64,000 nt of DNA from Pararge aegeria (GCF_905163445.1 NC_053204.1:10127001-10191000), one strand, 5' to 3'. Positions 10,960-21,012 are shown, counted from the first letter of the stretch. Program-made: numbers and translations. Notes: a model not told the origin generated them from the sequence alone.

Positions 10960-11342
10960 TCCTAACTAATATTATAAATCCGAAATTGTGTTTATCCCTA
11001 CTTTACGCCCTATTTTAGTAACCTATCAACTGAAATTGTGTTTGTTTGTTTGTCCTTCCATTACGCACTAACATAGTGACCCATAAACTTAACTTGTGGT
11101 CAACTTAGTGGTGGGCACAGGGTGTCAAACAGGGAAAATCACATAATCCTAATCTAATTAATTGTTTGTTTGTATGTTTGTCCTTCCTTCACGCTCCAAG
11201 CCACCAATCAACTTGAGTTTTAGCATAGAGTGTGTTGAAAGGGCGGGGAGTAACATAGGATACTTTTTATTTCCAAAAATAAACGATTCCCACGAGATTC
11301 GTTAAAAAACCGTAATAAAGGCGAAACGCAGGCGACACCTAG
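10960..11342 (+). mobile_element. Non-autonomous Helitron-like element
   Basis: Starts TCCTAACTAATATTATAAAT after A and ends GGCGACACCTAG. The order (ATTATAAAT, TTTGTTTGTTTGTCCTTCC, internal repeat of that motif at about 11160-11190, CTAG) fits lepidopteran Helitron derivatives. The base after CTAG is A, not the expected T, so that end is less certain. Confidence 0.65.
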
Positions 11343-11426
11343 ATAGAATAAAATGTGTGACAGCTCACCTTGCGCAGAGGTGAGCGCTGAGGTCTTATAC
11401 CTTAACTTATCCAACCGTCCTATACC

Positions 11427-12210
11427 GTGCCAAAGACAGCCAAGAACTTGGGTGTAACTTTTGACAGTCGCTTTAACTTCGCAGCCCGTAACAAGGCTGC
11501 CTTCGTTCTCGCTAGACTCTACCCCATGTTAAACAGACGTAGCAAGTTGTCACTACGTCATAAAGTGACACTCCATAAAACCTGTGTCCGCCCCATCATG
11601 TCATATGCGAGCGTCGCCATCGCGTTTCGCCCTCCCTCCGCATATAAGAGATTCCAGACTCTTCAAAACCTGGAGAGGTGCCCCTGGTTCGTATGCAACG
11701 TCGATCTCCATAGAGATCTCAATCCCACAAATGCTCAAAATTTCAAAAAACTCTCGAAAATTTACTTTGAGAAGTCTATCCAACATCCCAACCCTCTCAT
11801 AGTTGCGGCTACTTTTTACTCACCCTACCTTAGCGCCACTCTCAACAAGAGGAGACCTAAACATATCCTTCACGACCCTGACGATCAGATTACTATTGAC
11901 AGAAACAAAATCAACCTCTGCACAGCGTCTTCGCCGGCGAAGACGAGGTCCCCGACTTCTGACGTCATCCGGACGTGGGCTCGCACCACGTTCTCGGAAG
12001 CGTGCGGACTAATCACCGTCCGTAACTCTTTCACTCCAATCGTCGCCTAAGTCGAGGTTCGGCCTCACCTGACATCTCAGGCTGACGATCCCTTTGCTTC
12101 TTCGAGCCCTAGAGTTCAAACTCTTCCTGGCAGAGCCCCATTCCGAGGCTCACGAGGAAGAGGTTTAAACTTTCGAGGTTTCCGAGGTTTAAACAGCTAC
12201 ACACAATCCA
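11427..12210 (+). pseudogene. Jockey-clade LINE ORF2 C-terminal fragment
   Basis: The frame to 12050 encodes NLGVTFDSRFNF, LYPMLNRRSKLSLRHKVTLH, CVRPIMSYASV and CPWFVCNVDLHRDL. These match the region just after the RT active site in jockey/BS-type LINEs of moths. A short in-frame deletion seems to have removed residues between LQNLERC and PWFV. The stop is followed by a 3' UTR rich in CGAGGTTT repeats to about 12205. No poly-A or TSD could be fixed. Confidence 0.75.
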
Positions 12211-12289
12211 AGAAAAAAAAATTGAGGTCGTATTAGTAGAGGTCTTATCTACTAGTAACGCTATTTAATTTCATACATATATAGGAGTT

Positions 12290-12455
12290 GTGAAAAAAAA
12301 AACTTCCTTTTTTCTGTTGGCAGCCATATTTGATTTCAAGTTTTTCATTGTGTATAGTATTCTACTTGTAAAATCATTTCATTTGATACCCTTATTGAGG
12401 GAGTTGTGCAAAAATATGTAATCCGCCATTTTGTGGCGACGGACATCAAACGTAC
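12290..12455 (+). repeat. Dispersed repeat R (ATGGCGGATTAC motif)
   Basis: Contains GCCATATTTGAT, TTTCATTTGATACCC, GGGAGTTGTG and AATCCGCCATTTTG. The same blocks recur at 13685-13895 (inverted), 19535-19625 and 31676-31800. Ends and class unknown. Confidence 0.55.
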
Positions 12456-12519
12456 CTTTTAAATCACCATATAAACAAAAATAAGAAAATTAAAAAAAAC
12501 ACACACACGCACACCAGTG

Positions 12520-12664
12520 GCGCGCATAGAGGGCATGCACAGGGTATGCAGATGATATAAAAAGAAAAAAATCTCCAGTACGAGTTATAAAAAACTTAAG
12601 GAAAGGCATTGTTAGACTTCTAAAAAGCCTATCCTCAAAGTATTTATAACTCGTATTGGAGATT
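12520..12664 (+). mobile_element. hAT-like non-autonomous element with inner inverted repeat
   Basis: Left end CAGTGGCGCGCATAGAGGG resembles hAT termini. Inside it is a 22-bp inverted repeat, 12570-12591 versus 12643-12664, with one mismatch (AATCTCCAGTACGAGTTATA). Related copies at 9650 and 59935. Confidence 0.5.
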
Positions 12665-12690
12665 TAATTCAACTTATATAATTTGCCTAC

Positions 12691-13113
12691 ATGGCTCTGA
12701 AACATGGTCGTTAACTATGGGCCTCATAAGAAGGCTTAGAGTCACTCAGCGGGCGATGGAGAGAGCTATGCTCGGAGTATCTCTACGCGATCGAATCAGA
12801 AATGTGGAGATTCGTAGAAGAACCAAAGTTACCGACATAGCTCAAGGAGTCGCGAAGCTTAAGTGGCAATGGGCCGGGCACATAGTTCGGAGAAAGGATG
12901 GACGTTGGGGTCCCAAGGTGCTGGAATGGCAGCCCCGTACTGGTAAGCGCAGCGTGGGTCGACCCCCAACGAGGTGGACAGACGACATTAAGCGCGTCGC
13001 AGGTAGCCGCTGGATCCAAGCGGCTCAGAATCGTGGAACTTGGAACTCCCTACAAAAGACCTATGTCCAGCAGTGGACGTCTATCGGTTGATGTGATGAT
13101 GATGATGATGATG
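12691..13113 (+). mobile_element. RTE-clade LINE, 5' truncated, with TSD
   Basis: Begins at the codons for GSETWSLT, encodes the C-terminal 130 or so residues of the RTE reverse transcriptase to VQQWTSIG and a stop, then TGATGTGATGATG repeats. The 11-bp TSD AATTTGCCTAC is at 12680-12690 and 13114-13124. It differs from the 26.4-kb copy in only a few residues (for example AQGVAKL for AQRVAKL), so it is young. It starts 16 bp after the hAT-like element ends. Confidence 0.95.
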
Positions 13114-13189
13114 AATTTGCCTACCCTGACGCACACACATACATACCTATTAAGGATTAAGGAATTGGTGGCACGTCTTTGCCGGCAGG

Positions 13190-13305
13190 ATTGGTACCAG
13201 CCAGCAGACCAAGGGAAAATTCAGAAATTATAAATTGCCCCGTCGGGAATTGAACCTGGGACCTCCGCTTATAACCACAGCGTTAACCACGCCACGGAGG
13301 TCATC
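13190..13305 (-). mobile_element. SINE-D head fragment
   Basis: Minus strand: GACCTCCGTGGCGTGGTTAA, then GGTCCCAGGTTCAATTCCCG. 3' half missing. Confidence 0.75.
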
Positions 13306-13684
13306 ACAAAGGCCGTAAAATTATTAGAAAGTAAAGACATAGCCGGACGAAGTCGCGGAGAACTGATAGTAACCAATACATGGTGTTCAAACCAATTCGA
13401 TCCGGTAATAACTCAAACATTATTATCCGGTTAAATGCAGTTACAACCGGTTACCAATGTCCCGATTCGATAATAAATATAATTAATATTTAACATCGTA
13501 TTACAAGCATGTTACTTTGTACGGTTATTAATACGTTTTTCATTTATGATTATTTAAATGAAATAAATGTTTATTTGGTATTTTTAAATACTCGACGCAA
13601 ATTCGACGGAGTGGTATAAGTTTGACGTGTCTGTGTGCGTGTGTGTATCTATTTTTTTTTTGTTTGGAAATTGAATTAGTCTAC
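13306..13684. other. No gene; minor repeat only
   Basis: ATCCGGTTAAATGCAGTTACAA at about 13427 recurs at about 20947, so a small dispersed repeat is present. Otherwise AT-rich. Confidence 0.4.
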
Positions 13685-13895
13685 TTAAATCGCCACAAAA
13701 TGGCGGATTATATATTTTTACACTACTCCCTCAATGTGGTTGTCAAATGAAATGGTTTTACTAGTGGAATACATTATAAAAATGACAAATTTAAAATCAT
13801 AGATGGCTGCCACTTGGATATAGGGAGTAGCAGTTTTTTCACGACTCCCTCAATATTAGTATGAAATGACTTTACTAGTAGAATAAAGTAAGACT
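13685..13895 (-). repeat. Dispersed repeat R, inverted copy
   Basis: ATGGCGGATTATATATTTTT, ACTCCCTCAATG, GTCAAATGAAATGG, then a second CACGACTCCCTCAATATTAG unit. Two partial units in tandem. Confidence 0.55.
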
Positions 13896-14029
13896 ATATT
13901 GTAATTAATGCAATTGAAGTATCACCGAAGAGATGTTTTTTTCAATTTCAGCTCCCTTTGTGTGTTCTATCGACTCTATAATGGAGAATGTTTTGAAGAG
14001 TTGTTTGCGTTGATATCTCCTTCCGTTCT

Positions 14030-14315
14030 CTGACCGCACCTCACGCCGTAGAAATAAATTCCACCCTCATCACCTGGATGCCTGGTATTCTTCTACTGTT
14101 CGAAATACCAGATCATTTCTACCGCGCACTTGCAAATTATGGAACAATCTCCCATCTGATGTGTTTCCACAAAAATACAACCTAGGGATAAACAAATTCC
14201 TTAAAAGCCGGCAACGCATCGGTGGCTCCTCTGGTGCTGCAGATAATCGCTTATCATCAGGTGACCCACTTGCTCGTTTGCCCGCTATTAATATAAAAAA
14301 AAAAATCACTTGCTA
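14030..14315 (+). pseudogene. CR1/L2-like LINE ORF C-terminus and 3' end
   Basis: One frame gives FHPHHLDAWYSSTVRNTRSF, LWNNLPSDVFPQKYNLGINK and FLKSRQRIGGSS, the C-terminal domain of this LINE type. The tail CTTATCATCAGGTGACCCAC and an A-run follow. The minus-strand copy at 31838-32095 is the same family. Confidence 0.7.
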
Positions 14316-14629
14316 TATCGGTAAAGGGACACATCGTGAGGACTTAACACCTACCTAAACACAAACACACATCTTTCTATAATAGGATAAAAAAATAACT
14401 TCCTGTTTGTCGAAGTTAGTTAAAAAAATGCAAAAATTGTCAGACACCTCACCTACCTACATCCGCCTGGGGAAGTGAACTCGCGAATTTCGCACAGAAA
14501 GTCCTTTAGGATGTTGGTGGCCACAATACTAATGATGAGCGTGACTTGAATTTTATGGAAGCTTGCGTGCAAACTCTTTAATAGAAATTGTTACTTTTTT
14601 TCATTATTATCTCACATATTTGTATCATA

Positions 14630-15082
14630 CTAGCGGACCCTTGCGACTTCGTTCGCGTATGAGTCAATCGAGAAGCTCGAATATCTGATGCATCATTATC
14701 ATCGGGGCTAGCTATTTACCTACTATTATTTTACGTATACTGAGTTATTAAGTTGTCATTATTTTAGTTGATACATACATACAATCGCACAAACTTTCGC
14801 ATTTATAATATTAGTAGGATGGTACGCATGCATTCGATCGTTGTCTGATACGCCTTGCGACTTGCGAAGAGTTATGTCCTTTATCTCCGACAATGTTTAT
14901 CAGATCTTCATGAAAATAAGAAATAACATATTAATAAAAAAATAATTTTTAAAATCGGTTCAAATTTAACGGAGCTATGAGTAAAATTGAAAAAAATTGT
15001 CATTCCATTTCCCGGAGGAAACTTATTGTTTATCGGGATAAAAAGTATTCTATACGTCGACCCAGAATATCAGCTACCATCG

Positions 15083-15116
<34 letters not shown>

Positions 15117-15235
15117 AATTAAATAAAAATCTGTTTTGCACTCAGTATCGATTATAAAGCATCCCTCGGTCATAATTTTTAAAATTAATTAAATGTACAG
15201 AAATCTTCCAGTTACAGTTTTGTTATAAGTATAGA
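14630..15235 (-). mobile_element. Composite Helitron (two blocks)
   Basis: Block 1: CTAGCGGACCCTTGCGACTT to TTATAATATTAGTAGGA (14630-14819), flanked by A and T. Block 2: GGTACGCATGCATTCGATCG to TATAAGTATAGA (to 15235), with (ACAG)n at about 15085-15112. The same two blocks, joined the same way, are at 24201-24881; block 2 also follows the LINE at 33.9 kb. Confidence 0.7.
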
Positions 15236-15264
15236 TTATTACTAATTTCAAAAAAAAAACACTC

Positions 15265-15905
15265 TGCAGTGGGCCGGTGATCGGGTTCGGACCTCGGCTC
15301 CAGCAGGGCTAGCACGGGCATGAGATAAAAATCATATCCCCCGATTATATCCCCTGGGAAGCGATATAATTAACGTCTCCACCTGGTACATATCACTGGT
15401 ACATGGAATAGGAGAAGTTTACCCCCGTTTTTTTTTCTATCATTTATTGTTTTTTTTAATTATTAACAATGCTTAAGAATAAATTAAAAAACACTATTAA
15501 AAATTTATAAAAAAAAAAAAAAAACTTCCACCCTCCGCTTGCGGGGCTTTTGAATGCCCAAGCAACCGGCGGTCAGGGCTCCAGAGTGAGAAACCTCCTC
15601 ACAATACGCGCCGTTTCAAGGACTACTGCCTTCTGTATCCGACCCTTGATCCAACAACCAAGCGAAAGCTTCTTGAGATGTTGGTCGAATCTTTTCGCGA
15701 GAAGACCATTGACTGAAACGACTATCGGAACAACAACGGTCGACTCAACACTCCCCCGTTTATTATTACACATATATTATAGGGATATTAATTCGACTTG
15801 TGCGCCAGTGCTCTGATATTTGATAAAGCTGTGGAAGAATATACATTTTTAATCCCCGGGGATATAAATGTCTCCTGCCCTACTAGCCGTGCTGTTCGAT
15901 GCCAG
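15265..15905 (-). repeat. Dispersed repeat U, split by a LINE insertion
   Basis: Left part 15265-15430 (ATGGAATAGGAGAAGTTTAC) and right part 15753-15905 (CTTGTGCGCCAGTGCTCTGA, ATCCCCGGGGATATAA). Plus-strand copies at 18900-19114 and 55860-56080 show the unbroken order. Confidence 0.75.
15431..15752 (-). mobile_element. Dong/R4-like LINE 3' fragment with TSD
   Basis: Inserted in repeat U with the 9-bp duplication CCCCCGTTT at 15422-15430 and 15753-15761. The minus strand encodes VVVPIVVSVNGLLAKRFDQH, LGCWIKGRIQKAVVLETAR and IVRRFLTLEP, then a stop. This C-terminal form is seen in R2/R4-type elements. The 3' UTR and A/T-rich tail follow. Closest relative: the copy at the right window edge. Confidence 0.75.
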
Positions 15906-15919
15906 GCGCAAACTTGTAA

Positions 15920-16050
15920 CTTTTCCAGGTTCTGTGCGTTTTAAGCAGTTAAATAACACTGGCTTTTACGGTGAAAACATCGCGAGTAAACCTGCAAGCC
16001 TGAGATTCCTCCTTAGTGTTCTCAAAGGCGTGTAAATTCCATCAATCTAT
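15920..16050 (+). mobile_element. SINE-B middle fragment
   Basis: TGTGCGTTTTAAGCAGTTAA, GCTTTTACGGTGAAAACATC and GTTCTCAAAGGCGTG in SINE-B order; head and tail missing. Confidence 0.7.
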
Positions 16051-16084
16051 ATTGGCGCGCGTCAGACTAGAGCCTGCCATGGGT

Positions 16085-16300
16085 AAATATTAAGGATTAC
16101 ATGTACGATAAAAAAGCTTGGGTAGACTAGACTGTGAGATGTTGATAACAAAAAAAAAACCTGGCTTAGTTTTTGGTGGGTTTTTCTTAGACCAGGGTGC
16201 GTTTGGAACCCTCCTAGCTTTAGTTTTAAGTTAACGAATGCAGTTATCACCATCACTAACATTAGTGTAACATGTTAAATGTATGAACGCTTCATAAGTA
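16085..16300 (+). mobile_element. LINE-A 3' end with last codons
   Basis: ATTAAGGATTACATGTACGA encodes IKDYMYDKKAWV, the ORF C-terminus, followed by the 3' UTR block AGACCAGGGTGCGTTTGGAA. No hexamer tail; it joins SINE-A at 16301. Confidence 0.75.
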
Positions 16301-16470
16301 TATGACGGCCGATTGGCGCAGTGGGCAGCGACCCTGCTTTCTAAGTCCAAGGCCGTGGGTTCGATTCCCACAACTGGACAATATTTGTCTGATGAACATG
16401 AATGTTTTTCAGTTTCTAGGTGTTTATCTATATATTATAATTATTATAAATTTTTTTTATTACATAAAAA
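16301..16470 (+). mobile_element. SINE-A, 3' truncated
   Basis: Intact head (GCCGATTGGCGCAGTGGGCA) and box B; ends in an A/T run at about 16470. Confidence 0.9.
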
Positions 16471-16499
16471 AAAAATCACCAGTTATACATCCGCGATCC

Positions 16500-16862
16500 A
16501 GCTAGCGGCGCCCGCCATTGCAGGCCCTCCTCTGGGACATACTAAAATGCCCCTACAATCACCGAAGGCACACCGGGAACACAAGGTTCTCCACATCCAT
16601 CACCCAGAGGTCCTCATCAAGGGGCAGGTGGCGTTGAGCATGACGCCTGTGCCCGATCCTCCTTCGACGTATCGTTTGACATTCCACGTCGTCCTCTCTC
16701 AACCGCTCCGCCGCCTCCTTCTGTGTCATTACTAGCTCACAAAAGGAGACCATCGCCTCCCAAGACCTGTCGCTGCCTGCCATAGCTTTGACCACGGCTG
16801 GCAAAGAGAGGTCGTGCCCCACTATTACCATTGCACCCCCAGCACCTCGCGTGGCTCCGCCT
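16500..16862 (-). pseudogene. R1-clade LINE ORF2 C-terminal fragment
   Basis: The minus-strand frame 16831-16559 reads HDLSLPAVVKAMAGSDRSWE then AMVSFCELVMTQKEAAERLR. It aligns without gaps to the C-terminal 80 or so residues of the 46.7-kb R1-clade ORF2 (SSERSWEALVDFCEEVISQK). About half the residues differ, so this is a different, older R1-clade family. 5' truncated. Confidence 0.75.
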
Positions 16863-16935
16863 TTTTAGGGCAATCAGCCACGCTTCATAAGTGCCTGGGA
16901 TAAAGTCTACATGAATAAAACATTATTTTTTTTAT
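16863..16935 (+). mobile_element. LINE-A extreme 3' end
   Basis: CTTCATAAGTGCCTGGGATA then AAGTCTACATGAATAAAAC, as at 19930-19985. Confidence 0.6.
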
Positions 16936-16979
16936 TTGAATTTGATAAACTTTTGTTTCAAGTAACCAAGACTCATTTA

Positions 16980-17290
16980 TATTATCATATTATCAAAATT
17001 AAGCTTAATTTGCTATACTCCGCGAAAAGCAGGAGAATCTGTGTGGTGTAATTTATAATTTCTTCAATCCTTATACCCCACACCAAACAGATCTTCGGCA
17101 ATATACCCTCTACGCACGTTTCGCTCCGAAACCGGAGCATCATCAGGAGATGTTGACTTTACAATGAATAATTGTTAAGTCAACAGATTCTCCTGCTTTT
17201 CGCGGAGTATAGCAAATTAAGCTTAATTTTGATAATATATCATGGATTTCCGCAAAGTAACGCCTGCTTCTATCCAATACAAGACTCATT
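16980..17290 (-). repeat. Foldback repeat with hammerhead-like core (best copy)
   Basis: Left arm ATTAAGCTTAATTTGCTATA...GCAGGAGAATCTG, right arm its reverse complement, ending ATGGATTTCCGCAAAGTAAC. On the minus strand within the left part: CTGATGA (17140-17146), 6-bp stem GCTCCG/CGGAGC, GAAAC (17118-17122), GTA (17111-17113). Related to copies at 6.6, 55.1 and 57.9 kb. Partial inverted copies are usual for Penelope-like elements; assignment to that class is inference. Confidence 0.6.
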
Positions 17291-17402
17291 TGTTAGTGAG
17301 TATACTTACAAACTATGTTAGGAGGTAAACTTATTTTTTTTTTTTATTTAATATAAGTAACTACTTGCTTAGCCATTCACTCCGTGATACATTCATACTC
17401 AC

Positions 17403-17600
17403 GTATTTGCAGTCCAATCTGCTTCCAATTTCAGGATGCTGTTGTTACGGCCCCGTAGTCTACGTACCATCTTTTCAACATCTTTTCGCATAATGGCATA
17501 GAAGCCATCCACTCGCGCCTTCACGAACATCCCTGATGCGTTACAAAACCGAAGCAGCCCCAACACCACCCTAAAAGTATTATTGCACTCGTTGTAAGAT
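17403..17600 (-). pseudogene. LINE-T ORF fragment
   Basis: The minus strand reads NNTFRVVLGLLRFCNASGMF then VKARVDGFYAIMRKDVEKMV and RRLRGRNNSIL. This matches the LINE-T protein at 53.6-54.4 kb (YNNVLRAVLRKPQHCSASAM, VDDFFAIMRMRAAS). No start, stop or tail retained. Confidence 0.7.
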
Positions 17601-17619
17601 TTTCGTGAGTATAAACGAA

Positions 17620-17845
17620 ATAAATAAATATACTACGACAAGACACATCGCTATCTAGCCCCGAAGTAAGCGTAGCTTGTGTTATGGGTAGTAAGATAGC
17701 TGATGAATATTTTTATGAGTACACATAAATACTTATAATATACAGATAAACACCCAGACACTGAAAAACATTCATTGTCATCACACAAACATTTCTCCAG
17801 TTCTGGAAAGCATGGTCTGCCCACTGCGCCACTCGGCTGTCAATC
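17620..17845 (-). mobile_element. SINE-A inserted in a tandem-repeat stretch
   Basis: Full body, shortened head. Copies of CGTTGTAAGATTTTTGTGAG lie on both sides (17590, 17873, 17904), so the SINE lies within or next to a short tandem array of about 31-bp units. Confidence 0.85.
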
Positions 17846-18294
17846 TCATCGATGATCGGCGGTATTTAGCACACGTTGTAAGATTTTTGTGAGTATATAA
17901 CCCACGTTGTAAGATTTTTGTGAGTATTTCGCCCACAGGTTGCATTTGTAGAAGCCTGTTTACTTTATGATTGTGAAGATGTCGAAATAGTTCATTCAGT
18001 TTAAAGTTACGTCTATCGCATGGCAAATGAAATATACACACACGAATCCTATTGTATAAATGCAATTCATAGCAAACGGCACCCGGCATGCTGACGAGCG
18101 AAATAACCAGTAATTATACCAAATACTAAATCCCTCCGCGAATTAATTTCAGATGAAATATGTAACGCGTTTGTTAGTAACAAGTGCCACCGCTTGGTAT
18201 GTTTCATTTATTTCTGTTTTATTTATTTCTGTTTCATTTTCTCATCATTTGTTAACAGCTTCCTTTCTCGTATCAGAGAGGAAGCACGCACCTC

Positions 18295-18600
18295 TAAAGT
18301 CAAAGTCAAAGTCAAATATTTATTAATTCAAATAGGCAAATAGATGGCACTTTTGATGCGTTGATTATATACAAAATATGTACATAGCAGTGAGCGTAAA
18401 CTTAAAACTAAAGCTACGAGGGTTTCAAACGCGCCCTGGTCTAAGAAGAAGCCCACAACAAACTTAGCCGGGTGTTCTTTTTGCTATCACCATCTCACAT
18501 TGTCATTTGAAAATATTTAAGAAGCAACCTGGTTAGAGCAATTGTTCACACCCAAGCTTTTTTATCGTTTACGTAACTACCCCAACTTTTTCGAGGTAAA
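18295..18600 (-). mobile_element. LINE-A 3' end with last codons of ORF2
   Basis: (AAAGTC)n tail at 18296-18318, the 3' UTR block GCCCTGGTCTAAGAAGAAGC, and minus-strand codons ending DKKAWV-stop near 18545-18575. Very similar to 2208-2520. Confidence 0.8.
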
Positions 18601-18619
18601 GACGTGGGTCATGAGAAAT

Positions 18620-18664
18620 TCATGCGGTGGTTTTGATGGTATTTTAGATTTTATTTAGTTTTGT
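18620..18664 (+). pseudogene. Retroelement C-terminal tail (as at 7.5 kb)
   Basis: TGCGGTGGTTTTGATGGTAT encodes CGGFDGILDFI and a stop, matching the end of the 7464-7688 frame. Confidence 0.45.
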
Positions 18665-18899
18665 CTTAGTACCTAGGGTTTCTTTTTAAAAAGTTAACTA
18701 TATAAATTTGAGTGACCGGCGCTCCCCAATGCTACCAACATTAGAATGTGTCATGGCTATGTTTTATTATGTTTTATGTTAATTATTATATATTCTGATC
18801 ATTAAAATAGTTACTTTTAACTAATAATAACGCATGAATTCGAATATGTTTTACTGTTCTTAACATTTCAAGGTAATTGGTGAACTTTTATCTTTTATT

Positions 18900-19114
18900 A
18901 ACTCAGAACGGCTAGCTTGGGCCGGAGACAATTATATCCCCGGGAAAGGTAAAAAAATTATCTTAGCTCACAGCTTTATCAACTCTCAGAGCACTGGCGC
19001 ACATGTGGAATTAATATCCAAAGATTATATGTTTAATAATACACGGGGGTAAACTTATCCTATTCCATGTTCCCGTGCTTTACCAGGTGGACAAAGGTGG
19101 ACAAGTTAATTATA
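18900..19114 (+). repeat. Dispersed repeat U
   Basis: CGGCTAGCTTGGGCCGGAGA to CAGGTGGACAAGTTAATTAT, colinear with 55860-56080 and, inverted, with the split copy at 15.3-15.9 kb. Confidence 0.7.
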
Positions 19115-19225
19115 TCCCTTGTGAGGGTATGACCACTGTGCTCCCTAACAGGTTATCCCGCTCCTTAGACTGCATCGTACTTCCAGATATGATTGCAGTT
19201 AAGGGCCAACTTGTAAAGAAAAAAA
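19115..19225 (+). mobile_element. SINE-D 3' fragment
   Basis: GGTATGACCACTGTGCTCCC then AGACTGCATCGTAC, and an A-run. Joined directly to repeat U. Confidence 0.65.
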
Positions 19226-19429
19226 AAACTAGCTCTATAATACCCCTTTGAATTTGTAGACGAGCCCAAACTCAAACAAAGTCGGGATTTACTTACTCGT
19301 ATAATTGCTTACCCTTTGTGCCAGACTGGATAATTGCATAGTAATGATTTGATTGTAAATTAATTAGTGTAATCGGAATTGCGAAATTCTAATTAATTAT
19401 TAATAAATAAATCATTATGTACTACTGCT

Positions 19430-19530
19430 GAGTTATGATAGCCTGGTAGTTAACTAGAGCCTCCCTTTTGGGGGTCCGAGTTCGATCCCTGGCACGCACT
19501 TTTAACTTCTCAAAGTGTTTTTATAATATT
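19430..19530 (+). mobile_element. SINE-B head fragment
   Basis: TATGATAGCCTGGTAGTTAA, then GAGTTCGATCCCTGGCACGC. Confidence 0.65.
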
Positions 19531-19534
19531 AATT

Positions 19535-19625
19535 TGTCGCCACTACAAAATGGCTAATTTTTTTTTTTTGACAATTTCCTCAATATATGTATCAAATGAT
19601 GCCTTGACTTGACAAATATTTTTTT
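19535..19625 (-). repeat. Dispersed repeat R fragment
   Basis: CCACTACAAAATGGCTAATT then TTCCTCAATATATGTATCAA; partial copy. Confidence 0.45.
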
Positions 19626-19759
19626 AAATATATATTTAAGTCGATCTCCAATCATTCAAAATGGGACCACCTCTGTGGTATAACGTACCAAACGAAAAAC
19701 CAAAACAGTCGAATTGAGAAATTCTTCAATTTTTTAAGTCTGTTAACAATTGGTCTCTT

Positions 19760-19985
19760 CTCGAAGTTGACTGGAATGGTGATAACATAAAAAAAACTTG
19801 GCTAAGGTTGTTGTGGGCTCTTCTTAGACCAGGGCGCGTTTGGCGCACTCTCCTAGCTTTTTTTTCAGTTAACGAATGCAGTAACCACCATCACCTAAAA
19901 TTAGTGTTAACATGCTAAATGTATGAACGCTTCATAAGTGCCTGTTATAAGGTCTACATAAATAAAACATTTTTGAATGTTAATG
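19760..19985 (+). mobile_element. LINE-A 3' end
   Basis: AATGGTGATAACATAAAAAA, AGACCAGGGCGCGTTTGGCG, CTTCATAAGTGCCTGTTATA. No coding part and no hexamer tail. Confidence 0.7.
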
Positions 19986-20284
19986 TTGGAATATACCAAA
20001 AACACAAGTGCAATAGTCTGTGGCTATGATTCATTCCAACACTCACTCCTACCTTTTACGTCATTCATTTTTTCTCATTGTTTTCTGTTCGTTTCTTGTA
20101 AAATGTTTTTCTGAATTTATTCAATATAAAGTAGACAGTCGAACAGTACACACATCTTTTCTTTTGACTGCGACCCATATATATACCAACAGTTAATTTG
20201 AAGTAGCGTCTACTTGTCCGGGCCTTTCCTTACACTCTGCTCTGTACCGGCTACCTGGACTTTCGTTAACAGTTCTTTAAAAAA

Positions 20285-20530
20285 AAAAATATGTTACGAC
20301 AATACAAACATCGTCATCTAGCCCAAAAGTAACCGTGGCCTGTTGTTATGGATACTAAAAAGACTGATGATTATTTTTGATGAATAATATACATAAACAC
20401 CTATAATATACCTACAGATAAACAGACACTGAAAAACATCCATCCATCCAACTTTTTCCAGTTGTGGGAATCAGACCCAAGGCCTTGGACTCTGAAAGCA
20501 GGGTCGCTGCCCACTGCGCCAATAGGGCTG
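20285..20530 (-). mobile_element. SINE-A, full length
   Basis: Ordered tail, body and head in reverse complement, ending CACTGCGCCAATAGGGCTGT. Confidence 0.9.
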
Positions 20531-20599
20531 TGGCCGCGCCTGCTCTGTGGCCGGTACCAGGCTCATGTGGGAAAATGACAAAATAACTTTTTTTATATG

Positions 20600-20735
20600 T
20601 TTGTGTGAAAACTTTATTGCACACACAAATTTTACACATTTACAGCAGAAACTTAGAATAGAAAATGGGGCGTGCAAATGCGGTCTTATTGCTAAAGCAA
20701 TCTCTTCAGACCAATTATTACTTTTCTTTACTTTC
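20600..20735 (-). mobile_element. LINE-G 3' end fragment
   Basis: AACTTTATTGCACACACAAA at the left, then TGCAAATGCGGTCTTATTGC and AATCTCTTCAGACC, the same order as the 25.3-kb copy. Confidence 0.55.
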
Positions 20736-21012
20736 CTGTTTACTTCCTTACTTTCCGGTTAATATGGACTTTTGAAAAGTTGACATCAAATTAAAAGTTT
20801 AGTTAAATATTTTACTGCATTAAGCTGACGTCGAATTAACTGCGTGCTTATCTACAAATTGATTCGCAAGTTTCAATTAGCATGGCATCTATTTGCAATA
20901 AATTAAGTTAACCGGTTCAAACCGGTTATAATTCACGCTGATATATCCGGTTTAATGCAGTTACAAGCATTGTGTCGCTTACAGGTAAATGATAATATTT
21001 GATAATGCTTTA

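Noticed and set aside
15083..15115. Repeat array that could suggest CRISPR or a satellite
   Set aside because: It is a plain (ACAG)n microsatellite inside a Helitron; no spacers. No CRISPR-like array exists in this eukaryotic window.
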